Below are positions 51,039-60,767 of a DNA stretch of 64,000 bases, piece after piece (position 1 is the first letter of the stretch; each line of letters begins with the position of its first letter). The notes beneath the pieces are model-generated. The model did not search any database, was not told the DNA's origin, and was given only the letters and a program-made list of their open reading frames with translations. This DNA is from Zoogloea sp044344315 (GTDB lineage: Bacteria > Pseudomonadota > Gammaproteobacteria > Burkholderiales > Rhodocyclaceae): the NCBI RefSeq assembly GCF_044344315.1, contig NZ_JBIJDC010000001.1, positions 62,001 to 126,000 of the forward strand, read 5' to 3'. The translations under genes were made by a program, and so were the position numbers.

Positions 51039-52994
51039 ATGATCCCGGAAATCGGCAGTTTTGCCCTCGTCCTCGCCCTGCTGGTCGCCCTCGTCCAGGG
51101 CAGCCTGCCGTTGATCGGCGCCCAGCGTGGCGTCCCCGCCTGGATCGCCCTGGCCCGCCCGGCCTCGTCGGTGCTTTTTCTGCTCATCGCCGTGGCCTTC
51201 GGCTGCCTCACCGCGAGCTTCATCAACAACGACTTCTCCGTCGTCTACGTCGCCCAGCACTCCAATTCGCGCCTCCCCCTGGAATACCGCATCTCCGGCG
51301 TATGGGGCGGCCATGAGGGCTCGCTGCTGCTGTGGGTGCTGATGTTGTCCCTGTGGTCCCTGGCCGTGGCGGCTTTCTCCCGCAGCCTGCCCGACGACAT
51401 GGTGGCCCGGGTGCAAGGCGTGCTGGGCCTGGTGGCGGCCGGCTTCCTGCTGTTCATCCTGCTCACCTCCAGCCCCTTCGAGCGCCTGCTGCCCGGCGCC
51501 GAGGAAGGCCGCGACCTGAACCCCCTGCTGCAGGACCCGGGCCTGATCTTCCACCCGCCCATGCTCTACATGGGTTACGTCGGTTTCTCGGTGGCCTTTG
51601 CCTTCGCCATCGCCGCCCTGCTGTCGGGCCGCCTGGACGCCGCCTGGGCGCGCTGGTCGCGGCCGTGGACGACCGCGGCCTGGATCTTCCTGACCCTGGG
51701 CATCGGCCTCGGCTCAATCTGGGCCTATTACGAGCTGGGCTGGGGTGGCTGGTGGTTCTGGGACCCGGTAGAGAACGCCTCTTTCCTGCCCTGGCTGGTG
51801 GGCACCGCCCTGATCCACTCCCTGGCCGTCACCGAAAAGCGCGGTAGCTTCAAGAACTGGACCGTCCTGCTCGCCATCGGTGCCTTCTCCCTGTCCCTGC
51901 TGGGCACCTTCCTGGTCCGTTCCGGGGTGCTGAGTTCGGTGCATGCCTTCGCCACCGACCCCAAGCGCGGCATCTTCATCCTGGTTTTCCTGGCCGTGGT
52001 GGTGGGCTCTTCCCTGGCCCTCTTCGCCTGGCGCGCGCCCAAGGTCAGCCTGGGCGGCGCCTTCGCCCTGGTGTCCCGGGAAACCCTGCTGCTGATCAAC
52101 AACGTGCTGCTGCTGTCCGCCGCCGGGGCCGTGCTGCTGGGCACCCTCTACCCGCTGGTGATCGATGCCCTCAACCTGGGCAAGCTCTCCGTCGGCCCCC
52201 CCTACTTCAACGCGGTGTTCACCCCGCTGATGGTGCCCCTGCTGTTCCTGATGGCGGTTGGCCCGGTAGCACGCTGGAAACAGGCCAGCCTGGCCGAGAT
52301 TGCCCGCCCCCTGCGTTGGGCCTTCGGTATCGCCGTAGCAGCCGGCGTCAGCATCCCCTTCTTCTTTGGAGGCTGGTCCGGCAGCGTCGCCCTGGGCATG
52401 GGGCTGGCCATCTGGATCGTCGGCGCTTCGGTGCTGCAGATCCTCGCCCGCACCCGCTCCGGCATGCCGCCGCGGGCCTTCTGGGGCATGCACCTGGCCC
52501 ACATGGGCGTGGCTGTCACCGTGGTCGGCATTGTCATGGTGACCCAATACGAATCCGAAAGGGACGTGCGCATGGCCCCTGGCGACACGGTGAAGACCGG
52601 TGAATACCAGATCCGCTTCCTGGGCGTGGAGAGCGTCGCCGGCCCCAACTACAACGCGGCCCGCGGCAACCTGGAGCTGCTCAAGGACGGCGTGCTGGTC
52701 ATGCCCCTGCACCCGGAGAAGCGCAAATACCTCTCTTCGGCCATGCCCATGACCGAGGCCTTCATCGACCCGGGCCTGACCCGCGACGTCTACGTGTCCC
52801 TCGGTGATCCGCTGGAAGGTGGAGACGGGGCCTGGAGCGTGCGCGTGTACTACAAACCCTTCGTCAGCTGGATCTGGGGCGGTGCCGTGCTGATGGCCCT
52901 GGGCGGCCTGCTTGCCGCCAGCGACCGGCGTTATCGCCTCAAATCCACCGCAGCACGGGCCGGCAAGCTGGCCGCCCAGGGAGCCGCATCTTGA
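51039..52994 (+). CDS. ccmF: haem lyase subunit CcmF
   Basis: A 651-residue polytopic protein with about 15 membrane helices. It contains the WWD motif GWGGWWFWDPVENASFLPWL near residue 240 and further histidine and arginine haem-contact sites, ending with a periplasmic loop and LGGLLAAS. It attaches haem to apocytochrome with CcmH. It overlaps ccmG by 4 nt (TTGA). Confidence 0.96.
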   Translation: MIPEIGSFALVLALLVALVQGSLPLIGAQRGVPAWIALARPASSVLFLLIAVAFGCLTASFINNDFSVVYVAQHSNSRLPLEYRISGVWGGHEGSLLLWVLMLSLWSLAVAAFSRSLPDDMVARVQGVLGLVAAGFLLFILLTSSPFERLLPGAEEGRDLNPLLQDPGLIFHPPMLYMGYVGFSVAFAFAIAALLSGRLDAAWARWSRPWTTAAWIFLTLGIGLGSIWAYYELGWGGWWFWDPVENASFLPWLVGTALIHSLAVTEKRGSFKNWTVLLAIGAFSLSLLGTFLVRSGVLSSVHAFATDPKRGIFILVFLAVVVGSSLALFAWRAPKVSLGGAFALVSRETLLLINNVLLLSAAGAVLLGTLYPLVIDALNLGKLSVGPPYFNAVFTPLMVPLLFLMAVGPVARWKQASLAEIARPLRWAFGIAVAAGVSIPFFFGGWSGSVALGMGLAIWIVGASVLQILARTRSGMPPRAFWGMHLAHMGVAVTVVGIVMVTQYESERDVRMAPGDTVKTGEYQIRFLGVESVAGPNYNAARGNLELLKDGVLVMPLHPEKRKYLSSAMPMTEAFIDPGLTRDVYVSLGDPLEGGDGAWSVRVYYKPFVSWIWGGAVLMALGGLLAASDRRYRLKSTAARAGKLAAQGAAS

Positions 52995-53581
52995 AACGTT
53001 TCCTGATTCCCCTCGGCCTCTTCCTGGTCCTGGTCGTCTTCCTCGCCATTGGCCTCAATCGCGACCCCCACGAAGTTCCCTCGCCCCTGGTGGGCAAGCC
53101 CGCCCCCGCCTTCAGCCTCGAGAAGCTCGCCGAACCCGGCAAGACCTTCTCGCCGGCCGACATGCAGGGCCAGGTATGGCTGCTCAACGTGTGGGCATCC
53201 TGGTGCGTGTCGTGCCGGGCCGAACACCCGCTGCTGGTCGCCTTCGCCAGGCAGGGCGGGCTGCCCATCGTCGGTCTCAACTACAAGGAAGTGCGCGGCG
53301 ACGGCGGCATTGATGCCAAGAAGCTGTCCCCCGCGGACGAAACCAGCCTGACCCGCCAGCGTGCCGGTGCCTGGCTGAGCCAGCATGGCGACCCTTACAC
53401 CCTGTCGGTCCTCGACATGGATGGCCGGGTCGGCATCGACTACGGCGTGTACGGCGTGCCGGAAACCTATCTCATCGACAAGAAGGGCGTGATCCGCTTC
53501 AAGCAGATCGGCCCGATCACCCCCGATGCCCTGGAGAAGAAGATCCTCCCCCTGGCCCGCCAGCTGGCAACGGAGTCCTGA
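52991..53581 (+). CDS. ccmG: thiol:disulfide interchange protein CcmG/DsbE
   Basis: A 196-residue thioredoxin-fold protein tethered by one N-terminal helix, with redox pair Cys72/Cys75 in NVWASWCVSCRAEHP and the EVPETYLID cis-Pro region. It keeps apocytochrome CXXCH thiols reduced in the periplasm. The start is the TTG overlapping ccmF. Confidence 0.94.
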   Translation: MKRFLIPLGLFLVLVVFLAIGLNRDPHEVPSPLVGKPAPAFSLEKLAEPGKTFSPADMQGQVWLLNVWASWCVSCRAEHPLLVAFARQGGLPIVGLNYKEVRGDGGIDAKKLSPADETSLTRQRAGAWLSQHGDPYTLSVLDMDGRVGIDYGVYGVPETYLIDKKGVIRFKQIGPITPDALEKKILPLARQLATES

Positions 53582-53582
53582 C

Positions 53583-54083
53583 ATGAAGGCACTCCGCCGC
53601 ACCCTCACCACCTGCGCCACCGCCCTGCTGCTGGGCCCCCTGGGCCTCACCGCCCAGGCCGGCGAAGCCACGCCAATGGCCGACAACCCGGTTGTCGAGG
53701 CCCGTCTGATCGCCATCTCCGAAGAGTTGCGCTGCCTGGTGTGCCAAAACGAAAGCCTGGCGGGCTCCCGCGCCGAGCTGGCCGAAGACCTGCGCCGGGA
53801 GGTACGCAAACTGATCCAGGACGGCAAGACCGACCCCGAGATCAAGGAATACCTGGTGGCTCGCTACGGCGACTTCGTGCTGTACCGGCCGCCGGTCAAG
53901 CCGACCACCTGGCTGCTCTGGTTCGGCCCCTTCGCCCTGATGGCCGGCGCCGTCACCGGCATGATCCTGTACCTGCGCCGACGCGCCTCCCGGGTTGAAC
54001 CCGCCCGCCTCTCCGCCGCCGACAAGGCCTCAGCCGAAGCCCTGCTTGCCGATACGCCTCCCCGCCCGAAAGACCCCGCATGA
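53583..54083 (+). CDS. ccmH: cytochrome c-type biogenesis protein CcmH
   Basis: A 166-residue protein with a signal peptide, the redox motif RCLVCQNESLAGS (Cys51/Cys54) and a C-terminal membrane helix near 110-130. It interacts with apocytochrome thiols and CcmF. This is the short CcmH form, with CcmI as a separate protein. It overlaps ccmI by 4 nt. Confidence 0.94.
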   Translation: MKALRRTLTTCATALLLGPLGLTAQAGEATPMADNPVVEARLIAISEELRCLVCQNESLAGSRAELAEDLRREVRKLIQDGKTDPEIKEYLVARYGDFVLYRPPVKPTTWLLWFGPFALMAGAVTGMILYLRRRASRVEPARLSAADKASAEALLADTPPRPKDPA

Positions 54084-55315
54084 CCGCCTTCTGGATCGCC
54101 GCCGGGCTGCTCACCGCCCTTGTCCTTGCCGTGCTGTGCTGGCCGCTGCTGCGCCGCCGGGAAAACACCAGCGCCTCCCGACGCGCCATCAATGCCGCCA
54201 TCTTCCGTGACCAGATGGCCGACCTGGAGCGCGATCTGGCCGTCGGCACCCTCTCCCGGACCGACTACGCCACCGCCCGCGACGAGCTCGAACGACGCGT
54301 CCTCGAAGACGTGGCCGATGACGGCAGCCCCGCCGCCGAGGCCCCCAGGCGCCTGCCCCGTACGGCCATCGGGCTGGGGCTCAGCCTGCCGGCCGCGGCT
54401 GTCGCCCTGTATTTCGTGCTGGGCACCCCGGCCGCACTGGACCCCGCCGCCCAGCAAGGCAGCATGCCGAGCCAGGCCGAGGTGGAGCAGATGGTCGCCA
54501 CCCTGGCCGCCAAGCTCGAGAAGAACCCGGAGAACCTCCAGGGCTGGGCCATGCTGGGCCGCAGCTACAAGGTCATGGGCCGCCTTGAAGAGGCCGGCAA
54601 GGCCTTCGACAAGGCCGGCGCGATCATGGAATCCGAGCCCGAACTGATGCTGGAAGTGGCCGAGCTATCGGCCGAAATCAACCAGGGCAAGGTGGAGGGC
54701 CGTGGCGCGGCGCTACTGAAGAAAGTGCTGCAGACCCAGCCGGACAACCCGCAGGCGCTGGTACTGGCGGGCACCGACGCCTACTTCCGCCAGGATTACC
54801 CCGCTGCCCTGCGTCACTGGGAGCGGGTACTGGCCCAGGTGCCACCCGATTCGGAGGACGCCCGCAACCTGGGCGCCGGCATCGAGAAGGTGCGCAGTCT
54901 GATGGGCCAGGGCGCGCCCGCGCCCGCGCCCGCCCCCGCACCGGCAGCCAAGCCTGCAGCCACCGGCCAGGCCGCCGCCGTCAGCGGACGGGTCAGCCTG
55001 TCACCGGCGCTCAAGGACAAGGCCAGCCCCGACGACGTGGTCTTCATCTTCGCCCGCCCCGCCAATGGGCCGCGCATGCCCCTGGCCGTGCTGCGCGTGC
55101 GCGTGGCCGATCTGCCCAAGGACTTCACCCTGGACGACAGCATGGCCATGAGTCCCGATGCCAAGCTGTCCTCGGCCAGCGAGCTGCGCATCGAGGCGCG
55201 CATCTCCAAGACTGGCGATGCCATCGCCAAGCCGGGTGACCTGAGTGGCGAGCTTTCACCGGTGAAGCCCGGCGCCACCGGCCTGAAGGTCGTCATCGAC
55301 AAGATCCTGCCCTGA
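54080..55315 (+). CDS. ccmI: apocytochrome chaperone CcmI (TPR protein)
   Basis: A 411-residue CcmI with two N-terminal membrane helices (about 1-25 and 95-115), a TPR-type repeat domain (about 130-260), a proline-alanine linker near residue 285 (PAPAPAPAPAAKPA) and a beta-rich C-terminal domain. It presents apocytochrome c to the haem lyase. Its 3' end overlaps the convergent diguanylate cyclase gene by 60 nt. Confidence 0.92.
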   Translation: MTAFWIAAGLLTALVLAVLCWPLLRRRENTSASRRAINAAIFRDQMADLERDLAVGTLSRTDYATARDELERRVLEDVADDGSPAAEAPRRLPRTAIGLGLSLPAAAVALYFVLGTPAALDPAAQQGSMPSQAEVEQMVATLAAKLEKNPENLQGWAMLGRSYKVMGRLEEAGKAFDKAGAIMESEPELMLEVAELSAEINQGKVEGRGAALLKKVLQTQPDNPQALVLAGTDAYFRQDYPAALRHWERVLAQVPPDSEDARNLGAGIEKVRSLMGQGAPAPAPAPAPAAKPAATGQAAAVSGRVSLSPALKDKASPDDVVFIFARPANGPRMPLAVLRVRVADLPKDFTLDDSMAMSPDAKLSSASELRIEARISKTGDAIAKPGDLSGELSPVKPGATGLKVVIDKILP

Positions 55316-57781
55316 GCCCTCATCGGGCTCAGCCTGAAGCCCGAAAAAGCGGATGGCGTTACGCCCCGCCGACTTGGCACGGTACATGGCGATATCCGCC
55401 TGCTTGAGGAGTTCATCACGGGCCTCGCCATGCCCATTGAACAGGCAGACGCCAATGCTGGCGGTGCACCGGTGGCTTACCCCCGCACCGCCGGCCGGCA
55501 GCACCAACAGGTAAGGCTGGGCAAGGGCCTGCCGCAGCTTCTCGGCAACCCGGCCAGCATGGGAAGCAGCAGCCTCACGCCCCTCGTCCAGGTGTTCCAG
55601 CACCACCACAAACTCATCGCCCCCCAGACGGGCCACCGTATCCGTCTCGCGGACCGATGCACTCAGGCGCCGGGCCACCTCCGTCAGCAAGGCATCGCCC
55701 ATGACGTGGCCGTACTGGTCGTTGAGGCCCTTGAAGCCATCCAGATCAAGGAACATCAACGCCCCCCGGCTGTTGTTGCGGGCACTTGCCGCCAGGGCCT
55801 GATCGAAGCGGTCGTGAAAGAGCCTGCGATTGGGCAGACGGGTCAAAGGATCGTAGAAGGCCAGCTGCTGAATCTGCTCCTCCGCCCGCTTGTGCTCGGT
55901 GATGTCCGAGAACGCCGCCACGTAATGGGTGATCCGCCCTGAACGGTCACGCACCGCCGAGATGGTGACCCACTCGGCAAAGACCTCGCCGGACTTCCGT
56001 CGATTCCAGATCTCCCCCTGCCAGAAGCCCTCCCGCGCAAGCCCCTCCCGGAGCCGTCGGTAGAACTCCGCATCGTGACGGCCGGAATGGAGCAGGCGTG
56101 GCGTCTGCCCGATGGCCTCCCGGGGGGTGTAGCCAGTCATTGCCGTAAAGGCCTGGTTGACCCGCACGATGCGTTCCTCGGCGTCGGTGATGAAGATGCC
56201 CTCCTGGGTCTCGAAGGTGGCTGCGGCAATGCGCAGCTCACTCTCTGCCTCCTTGGCCTCGGTGATGTCCATGGCGAACCCCTGCCAGGTCAGGCTGCCG
56301 TCCGCGGCGGCATCGGGGATCGCATCCATATGCCACCAGCGCAACCCGCGCCGGGGGTGCCGGATACGGCATTCCAGATGCCAGGAGCCAAGGGTGCAGG
56401 CCGAGGCATGCAGCGACTCGACAAGGCACGCCCGGTCGTCCTCATGCAGCGCGTCCATCAGGCTGTCGGCGGAGATCGCCAGAGTTTCAGGCGTGAGGCC
56501 CCACACCTCCCGCGCCACTTCGCTGACAAAGGGCATGCTGTGGCGCCCGTCAGCACCCACCCGGTACTGGAAGACCACCCCGGGAATCTGCGACACGATG
56601 ACCCGCAGACGCTGGTTGAAACCATGTTCGGCGGCCCGCGCCTCGCCCTCAATGATCGTCTGCAGCAGGCCGTTGAACGCGCCGGCCAAGGCACCGATCT
56701 CGTCATCCCGGCGCACCGGCAAGGGCTGGCGGGGGATCGCGCCATCACGCATGGCCCCCAGCAGATCCACCGCCTCCCCCAGGGGTTTGAGCTCCCGCCG
56801 CAACCACCACCAGCCGACGCTGCCCGCCAGCACACTGAGGACCAGGGACGATGCCAGCAGTCGCCAGCGCAGGGCATAGAAGGGCGCAAAGGCCTCGTCG
56901 GCAGGTAGCACGGACTGCATCAGCCAGCCCGTCGAGCGCACCTTGCGGCTGGACGACAGCTCCACCACACCCCGCGAACTGCGGGCCAGGCCCGAGCCTT
57001 CGTAGCCATCGATGTAGCGGTCATACACAGGGTTGATGCCCACCGGTGGCCCCGGCCGCATGACTCGGGATTTGTCGGTTCCGGCGATGAAGATGCGCTG
57101 GACCGGATCGGTGATCAGATAGCCGCCTCGACGGCCGAAACGGTTGGCGCTGATTTCGTCGAGAAAATTAGGAACCGCCAGATTGGTCAATCCGATAAGG
57201 CTGCCAACAACGCGCCCGCCCGCATCCCGGATCGGGACAATCATCGGCACCACCGGCTGACGGGTGGTCTTGCCCACCTGGGCTTCCCCCACTCCGGAGC
57301 GGCCACTTTCAAGGGTCCGGATGACGGCCGGCACATCAGCGTAATTCACACCCTGGCGGCCGTGTTCGTCGGGCAGACTGATCAGGGCCGTCCCCTGCCG
57401 GTCGGTCACCAGCACCCCCCAGTTGAAGAGCATCAGCAGTACGGCCTGACTGCTTATCAAGGCACGCAAGCGGTCGGGTTGCGCCAGAAGCGGCGCATCA
57501 ATGCCCTCCGCCAACACCTCCAGGGCCTTGACCCTCTCGGTCACAGAGCGGTCGATGTCGTCTGCCAGCAGGGAGACCACCGAATACTGCTGGGTCGACA
57601 GGGTGCCCAGCATCTCCTGCTCCAGGGAGTACATCCACGCCAAAGTGGTCACCCACAGGGCTACCATCACCCCCGCCAGCACGCCCGCCGCCACGCGCAG
57701 GCGCAACGAACTTGAAAAGGGCTTCAATGCTGCACGCACGCGAGCCTTGAGCGTCACCATGCTTCTTCCATCCTCCTGCAC
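55256..57781 (-). CDS. membrane diguanylate cyclase with CACHE, HAMP and PAS domains
   Basis: An 841-residue sensor making cyclic di-GMP. Order: transmembrane helix (about 30-50), double-CACHE-like periplasmic domain (about 55-300), second helix near 310-330, HAMP, two PAS domains with FAMDITEAKEAE and FSDITEHKRAEE boundaries, then GGDEF with intact VARLGGDEFVVVLE. An RETD inhibitory I-site lies five residues before GGDEF. No EAL domain is present. The start could be MVTLKARV, seven codons later. The 3' end overlaps ccmI. Confidence 0.92.
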   Translation of the reverse strand: MQEDGRSMVTLKARVRAALKPFSSSLRLRVAAGVLAGVMVALWVTTLAWMYSLEQEMLGTLSTQQYSVVSLLADDIDRSVTERVKALEVLAEGIDAPLLAQPDRLRALISSQAVLLMLFNWGVLVTDRQGTALISLPDEHGRQGVNYADVPAVIRTLESGRSGVGEAQVGKTTRQPVVPMIVPIRDAGGRVVGSLIGLTNLAVPNFLDEISANRFGRRGGYLITDPVQRIFIAGTDKSRVMRPGPPVGINPVYDRYIDGYEGSGLARSSRGVVELSSSRKVRSTGWLMQSVLPADEAFAPFYALRWRLLASSLVLSVLAGSVGWWWLRRELKPLGEAVDLLGAMRDGAIPRQPLPVRRDDEIGALAGAFNGLLQTIIEGEARAAEHGFNQRLRVIVSQIPGVVFQYRVGADGRHSMPFVSEVAREVWGLTPETLAISADSLMDALHEDDRACLVESLHASACTLGSWHLECRIRHPRRGLRWWHMDAIPDAAADGSLTWQGFAMDITEAKEAESELRIAAATFETQEGIFITDAEERIVRVNQAFTAMTGYTPREAIGQTPRLLHSGRHDAEFYRRLREGLAREGFWQGEIWNRRKSGEVFAEWVTISAVRDRSGRITHYVAAFSDITEHKRAEEQIQQLAFYDPLTRLPNRRLFHDRFDQALAASARNNSRGALMFLDLDGFKGLNDQYGHVMGDALLTEVARRLSASVRETDTVARLGGDEFVVVLEHLDEGREAAASHAGRVAEKLRQALAQPYLLVLPAGGAGVSHRCTASIGVCLFNGHGEARDELLKQADIAMYRAKSAGRNAIRFFGLQAEPDEGSGQDLVDDDLQAGGAGLHR

Positions 57782-58116
57782 TCAGGGTAAGCCCTTGCAT
57801 CCACGTCATGGCCGTCACAAAACCCATTTCGGGCACATTATTATCCCACGACCGATAGGGACGGACTATCCGGAGCATGCCCACTTTCAATTGGCCGGCG
57901 CAGCCCGTGCGTCGTATCATCATCAGGCGTTAAGGTGCCTCCACGGTTCCGAAACGAGCTTGAGCGGCGCGCCGGGGCACAACAAAGACCCCCAAAACCC
58001 CACAGAGATTTCATCCCGGCGCAGCCTTTTTTCCGTTCCCCGTCCAACCGCTTCCTGATTCCGCCACCCTGGCAGAGTCGTGCTGCCCGCAAGGCGCCCA
58101 AGCCTCCGAGCTCCTC
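57782..58116. other. divergent intergenic region between the cyclase and cupin genes
   Basis: A 335-nt stretch that should hold promoters for both neighbours. A short inverted repeat, CCGATAG and CTATCCGG with a 7-nt spacer, lies near 57850-57875. No gene with a ribosome-binding site was found. Confidence 0.4.
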
Positions 58117-58434
58117 TTGCACCTCCAGAACCTCTTCTCTCCGCTGCCGCCAGCGGGCCCGGACGAACACTTCGAGCCTCTGTTGCACCGGCCGGGGCTG
58201 CGCATCGAACGCATCGTCTCCCACCGCCACGCGAGCCCACCCGGTTTCTGGTACAACCAGAGCGACGACGAGTGGGTGATGCTGGCCCAGGGCAGCGCCG
58301 AACTCGAATTTGACAGCGGCGAACACCTCACCCTCACCCCCGGCGACTGGTTGCTGATCCCCGCCGGACGGCGCCATCGGGTTGCCGCCACCGGGCCGGA
58401 CACCGTCTGGCTGGCCATCCACATCACACCCTGA
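58117..58434 (+). CDS. cupin domain protein
   Basis: A 105-residue single-domain cupin with the two conserved motifs: SHRHASPPGFWYNQSDDEWVMLAQG (metal-ligand His residues and Glu) and PGDWLLIPAGRRHRV. Members often bind a divalent metal and act as small isomerases, dioxygenases or regulators; nothing here identifies the ligand. It uses a TTG start, with no strong ribosome-binding site. The next gene begins 62 nt later. Confidence 0.83.
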   Translation: MHLQNLFSPLPPAGPDEHFEPLLHRPGLRIERIVSHRHASPPGFWYNQSDDEWVMLAQGSAELEFDSGEHLTLTPGDWLLIPAGRRHRVAATGPDTVWLAIHITP

Positions 58435-58495
58435 ATTCCGCAGCGAGCGGATATTTGGGTACTCTCTTGTCCTTTCCGAGCTGGAGTCCGCCCCC

Positions 58496-59473
58496 ATGAT
58501 CCGTCATAGCCTCACCCGCCTGGCCTTCGCCCTGGCCGCTGCAACCATCCTTCTTCCCGCTGCACCGGCGCTGGCCGAGGCCCCAGCCGTCCGTACCCAG
58601 GTGCCCGGCTTCTACCGCCTCGCCGTCGGTGAGGTGGAAGTGACCGCCCTCTACGATGGCTTTATCGATCTCGATACCAAAGTCCTGAGCAACGCCAGCC
58701 CGGCCGAAGTCCAGCGCCTGCTGACCCGCATGTTCCTGGGCGGCCAGAAGGTCCAGACCGCGGTCAATGCCTTCCTGGTCAACGCCGGCGGCAAGCTCAT
58801 CCTCGTGGACACCGGCGCCGCCAAGGCCTTCGGCCCGGCCCTCGGCTTCATCGGCGACAACCTGAAGGCCGCCGGCTACAGCCCCGAGCAGGTCGATATG
58901 GTGCTGCTGACTCACCTTCACGCCGACCACGCGGCGGGCCTGCTCGGCGCCGATGGCAAGCCCCTGTTCCCCAATGCAGAAGTCCGGGTCGCCCAGGCCG
59001 ACAATGACTTCTGGCTGTCGGAAGAGATCGCCGCCAAGGCGCCGGACGGCTTCAAGCCCTTCTTCAAGCTGGCCCGGGAGGCCGCCGCCCCCTACCAGGC
59101 TGCCGGCCGCTGGAAGCCCTTCAGCGGTGAAGTGGAGCTGGCTCCCGGCATCAAGGCGGTGGACGCCCACGGCCACACCCCCGGCCACACGGCCTACATG
59201 ATCGAATCGAAGGGCCAGCGCCTGCTGATCGTCGGCGATGCGGTTCATAGCCACGCGGTGCAGTTCGCCCGGCCGGAAGTGGCCATCGAGTTCGACAGCG
59301 ACAAGAAACAGGCCGTGGCCGCCCGCAAGAGGCTATTCGCCCGGGCCGCGAAGGAGAAGCTGGCTCTCGCCGGCATGCACCTGCCCTTCCCCGGCCTCGG
59401 TCACGTGCGCGCAGACGGCAAGGGCTACGCCTGGGTACCGGTGGAGTTCAGCCCCATCCGCAGCGACAAGTAA
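58496..59473 (+). CDS. exported metallo-beta-lactamase-fold hydrolase
   Basis: A 325-residue periplasmic hydrolase with signal peptide to about residue 28 and the two-zinc motif THLHADHAAG (His140, His142, Asp144, His145). The later ligands are HGHTPGH and GDAVHSH. It resembles quorum-quenching and related MBL-fold hydrolases, but substrate cannot be read from sequence; many relatives are lactonases or beta-lactamase-like enzymes of uncertain specificity. A bidirectional terminator separates it from metK. Confidence 0.87.
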   Translation: MIRHSLTRLAFALAAATILLPAAPALAEAPAVRTQVPGFYRLAVGEVEVTALYDGFIDLDTKVLSNASPAEVQRLLTRMFLGGQKVQTAVNAFLVNAGGKLILVDTGAAKAFGPALGFIGDNLKAAGYSPEQVDMVLLTHLHADHAAGLLGADGKPLFPNAEVRVAQADNDFWLSEEIAAKAPDGFKPFFKLAREAAAPYQAAGRWKPFSGEVELAPGIKAVDAHGHTPGHTAYMIESKGQRLLIVGDAVHSHAVQFARPEVAIEFDSDKKQAVAARKRLFARAAKEKLALAGMHLPFPGLGHVRADGKGYAWVPVEFSPIRSDK

Positions 59474-59494
59474 GTCGTTTTCTCGCACCCACGC

Positions 59495-59522
59495 AAAAGG
59501 GCGACCCGAGGGTCGCCCTTTT
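59495..59522. terminator. bidirectional rho-independent terminator
   Basis: AAAAGGGCGACCC, a 2-nt loop and GGGTCGCCCTTTT form a 13-bp symmetric hairpin between convergent genes. T-runs on either strand follow the stem, so it can end both the hydrolase and metK transcripts. Confidence 0.92.
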
Positions 59523-59542
59523 GTTGTCCGGACCAGGCCGGT

Positions 59543-60709
59543 TTAGAGACCGGCGTCGGCCCGCAGTGCGGCGGCCTTGTCGGTATGCTCCCAGGTGAAG
59601 TCCACCTCATCACGGCCGAAGTGGCCGTAGGCGGCGGTGCGGGAGTAGATGGGGCGCAGCAGGTCGAGGGCGGCAATGATGCCCTTGGGGCGCAGATCGA
59701 AGTGGGCCCGCACCAGCTCGACGATGCGGTCTTCGGAGATCTTGCCGGTACCGAAGGTTTCCACCATCAGGCTGACCGGCTGGGCCACGCCGATGGCGTA
59801 GGCCACCTGCACCTCGCACTTGTCGGCCAGGCCGGCAGCCACGATGTTCTTGGCCACGTAACGGCCGGCATAGGCCGCGGAGCGGTCCACCTTGGAGGGG
59901 TCCTTGCCCGAGAAGGCGCCACCACCGTGGTGGGCGGCACCGCCGTAGGTGTCGACAATGATCTTGCGGCCGGTCAGGCCGCAGTCGCCGTTCGGGCCGC
60001 CAATCACGAAGCGGCCAGTGGGGTTGATCAGGTAGCGGGTGTTACCGGTGAGCAGCTCCTTCGGCAGCACCGGCTTGATGACCTCTTCGATCACCGCCTC
60101 GGTCAGATCGGCGTGGGAGATGTCAGGGTGATGCTGGGTGGACACCACCACGGTGTCGATGGCCACCGGCTTGCCGTCTACGTACTTCACGGTGAGCTGG
60201 CTCTTGGCATCGGGGCGCAACCAGGGCAGGCGGCCGTCCTTCCGCACTTCGGCCTGCCGCTGCATGATGCGGTGGGCGTAGTAGATGGGGAAGGGCATCA
60301 GGCTCGGCGTTTCGTTGGTCGCGTAGCCGAACATCAGGCCCTGGTCGCCGGCACCCTGGTCCAGGTCCAGGCCTTCGCCTTCATTCACGCCCTGGGCGAT
60401 GTCGGACGACTGGCGGTTGATGGCGGTGAGCACCGCGCAGCTCTTGTAGTCGAAACCGATGTCTGAATCATCGTAGCCGATGCGCTTGATGGTCTCGCGG
60501 GCGAGATCCATGTAGTTGATGTCGGCACGGGTGGTGATCTCGCCGGAGATCACGACAAGGCCAGTGGACACCAGCGTCTCGCAAGCTACCCGGCCGCGGG
60601 GGTCCTGGGCCAGGATGGCATCGAGCACCGCATCGGAAATCTGGTCGGCGACCTTGTCCGGATGGCCTTCGGAGACAGACTCCGAAGTAAACAGGAATTC
60701 ACGGGCCAT
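59543..60709 (-). CDS. metK: S-adenosylmethionine synthetase
   Basis: A 388-residue enzyme that makes S-adenosylmethionine from methionine and ATP. Signature segments include TSESVSEGHPDK, GDQGLMFGYATNET, GRFVIGGPNGDCGLTGRK and GGGAFSGKDPSKVDRS. The start ATG 60709 has an AGGAG ribosome-binding site. The 5' leader carries a terminator-like hairpin with a U-run right before that site. Confidence 0.97.
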   Translation of the reverse strand: MAREFLFTSESVSEGHPDKVADQISDAVLDAILAQDPRGRVACETLVSTGLVVISGEITTRADINYMDLARETIKRIGYDDSDIGFDYKSCAVLTAINRQSSDIAQGVNEGEGLDLDQGAGDQGLMFGYATNETPSLMPFPIYYAHRIMQRQAEVRKDGRLPWLRPDAKSQLTVKYVDGKPVAIDTVVVSTQHHPDISHADLTEAVIEEVIKPVLPKELLTGNTRYLINPTGRFVIGGPNGDCGLTGRKIIVDTYGGAAHHGGGAFSGKDPSKVDRSAAYAGRYVAKNIVAAGLADKCEVQVAYAIGVAQPVSLMVETFGTGKISEDRIVELVRAHFDLRPKGIIAALDLLRPIYSRTAAYGHFGRDEVDFTWEHTDKAAALRADAGL

Positions 60710-60715
60710 GCAACG

Positions 60716-60767
60716 CTCCTCAAAAAACAAAAATCCCCAGTGGTTCGGCGTTGCCGCCTCCGGGGAT
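60716..60767 (-). promoter_or_regulatory. candidate attenuator/leader RNA of metK
   Basis: Reading the minus strand, AUCCCC pairs with GGGGAU around an inner GGCG-GCAA-CGCC stem with a GNRA tetraloop. The tracts UUUUU, G, UUUUUU and then the AGGAG ribosome-binding site follow at once. This looks like an intrinsic terminator placed to control metK, as in riboswitch or attenuator leaders. No known SAM riboswitch consensus was recognised. Confidence 0.55.
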
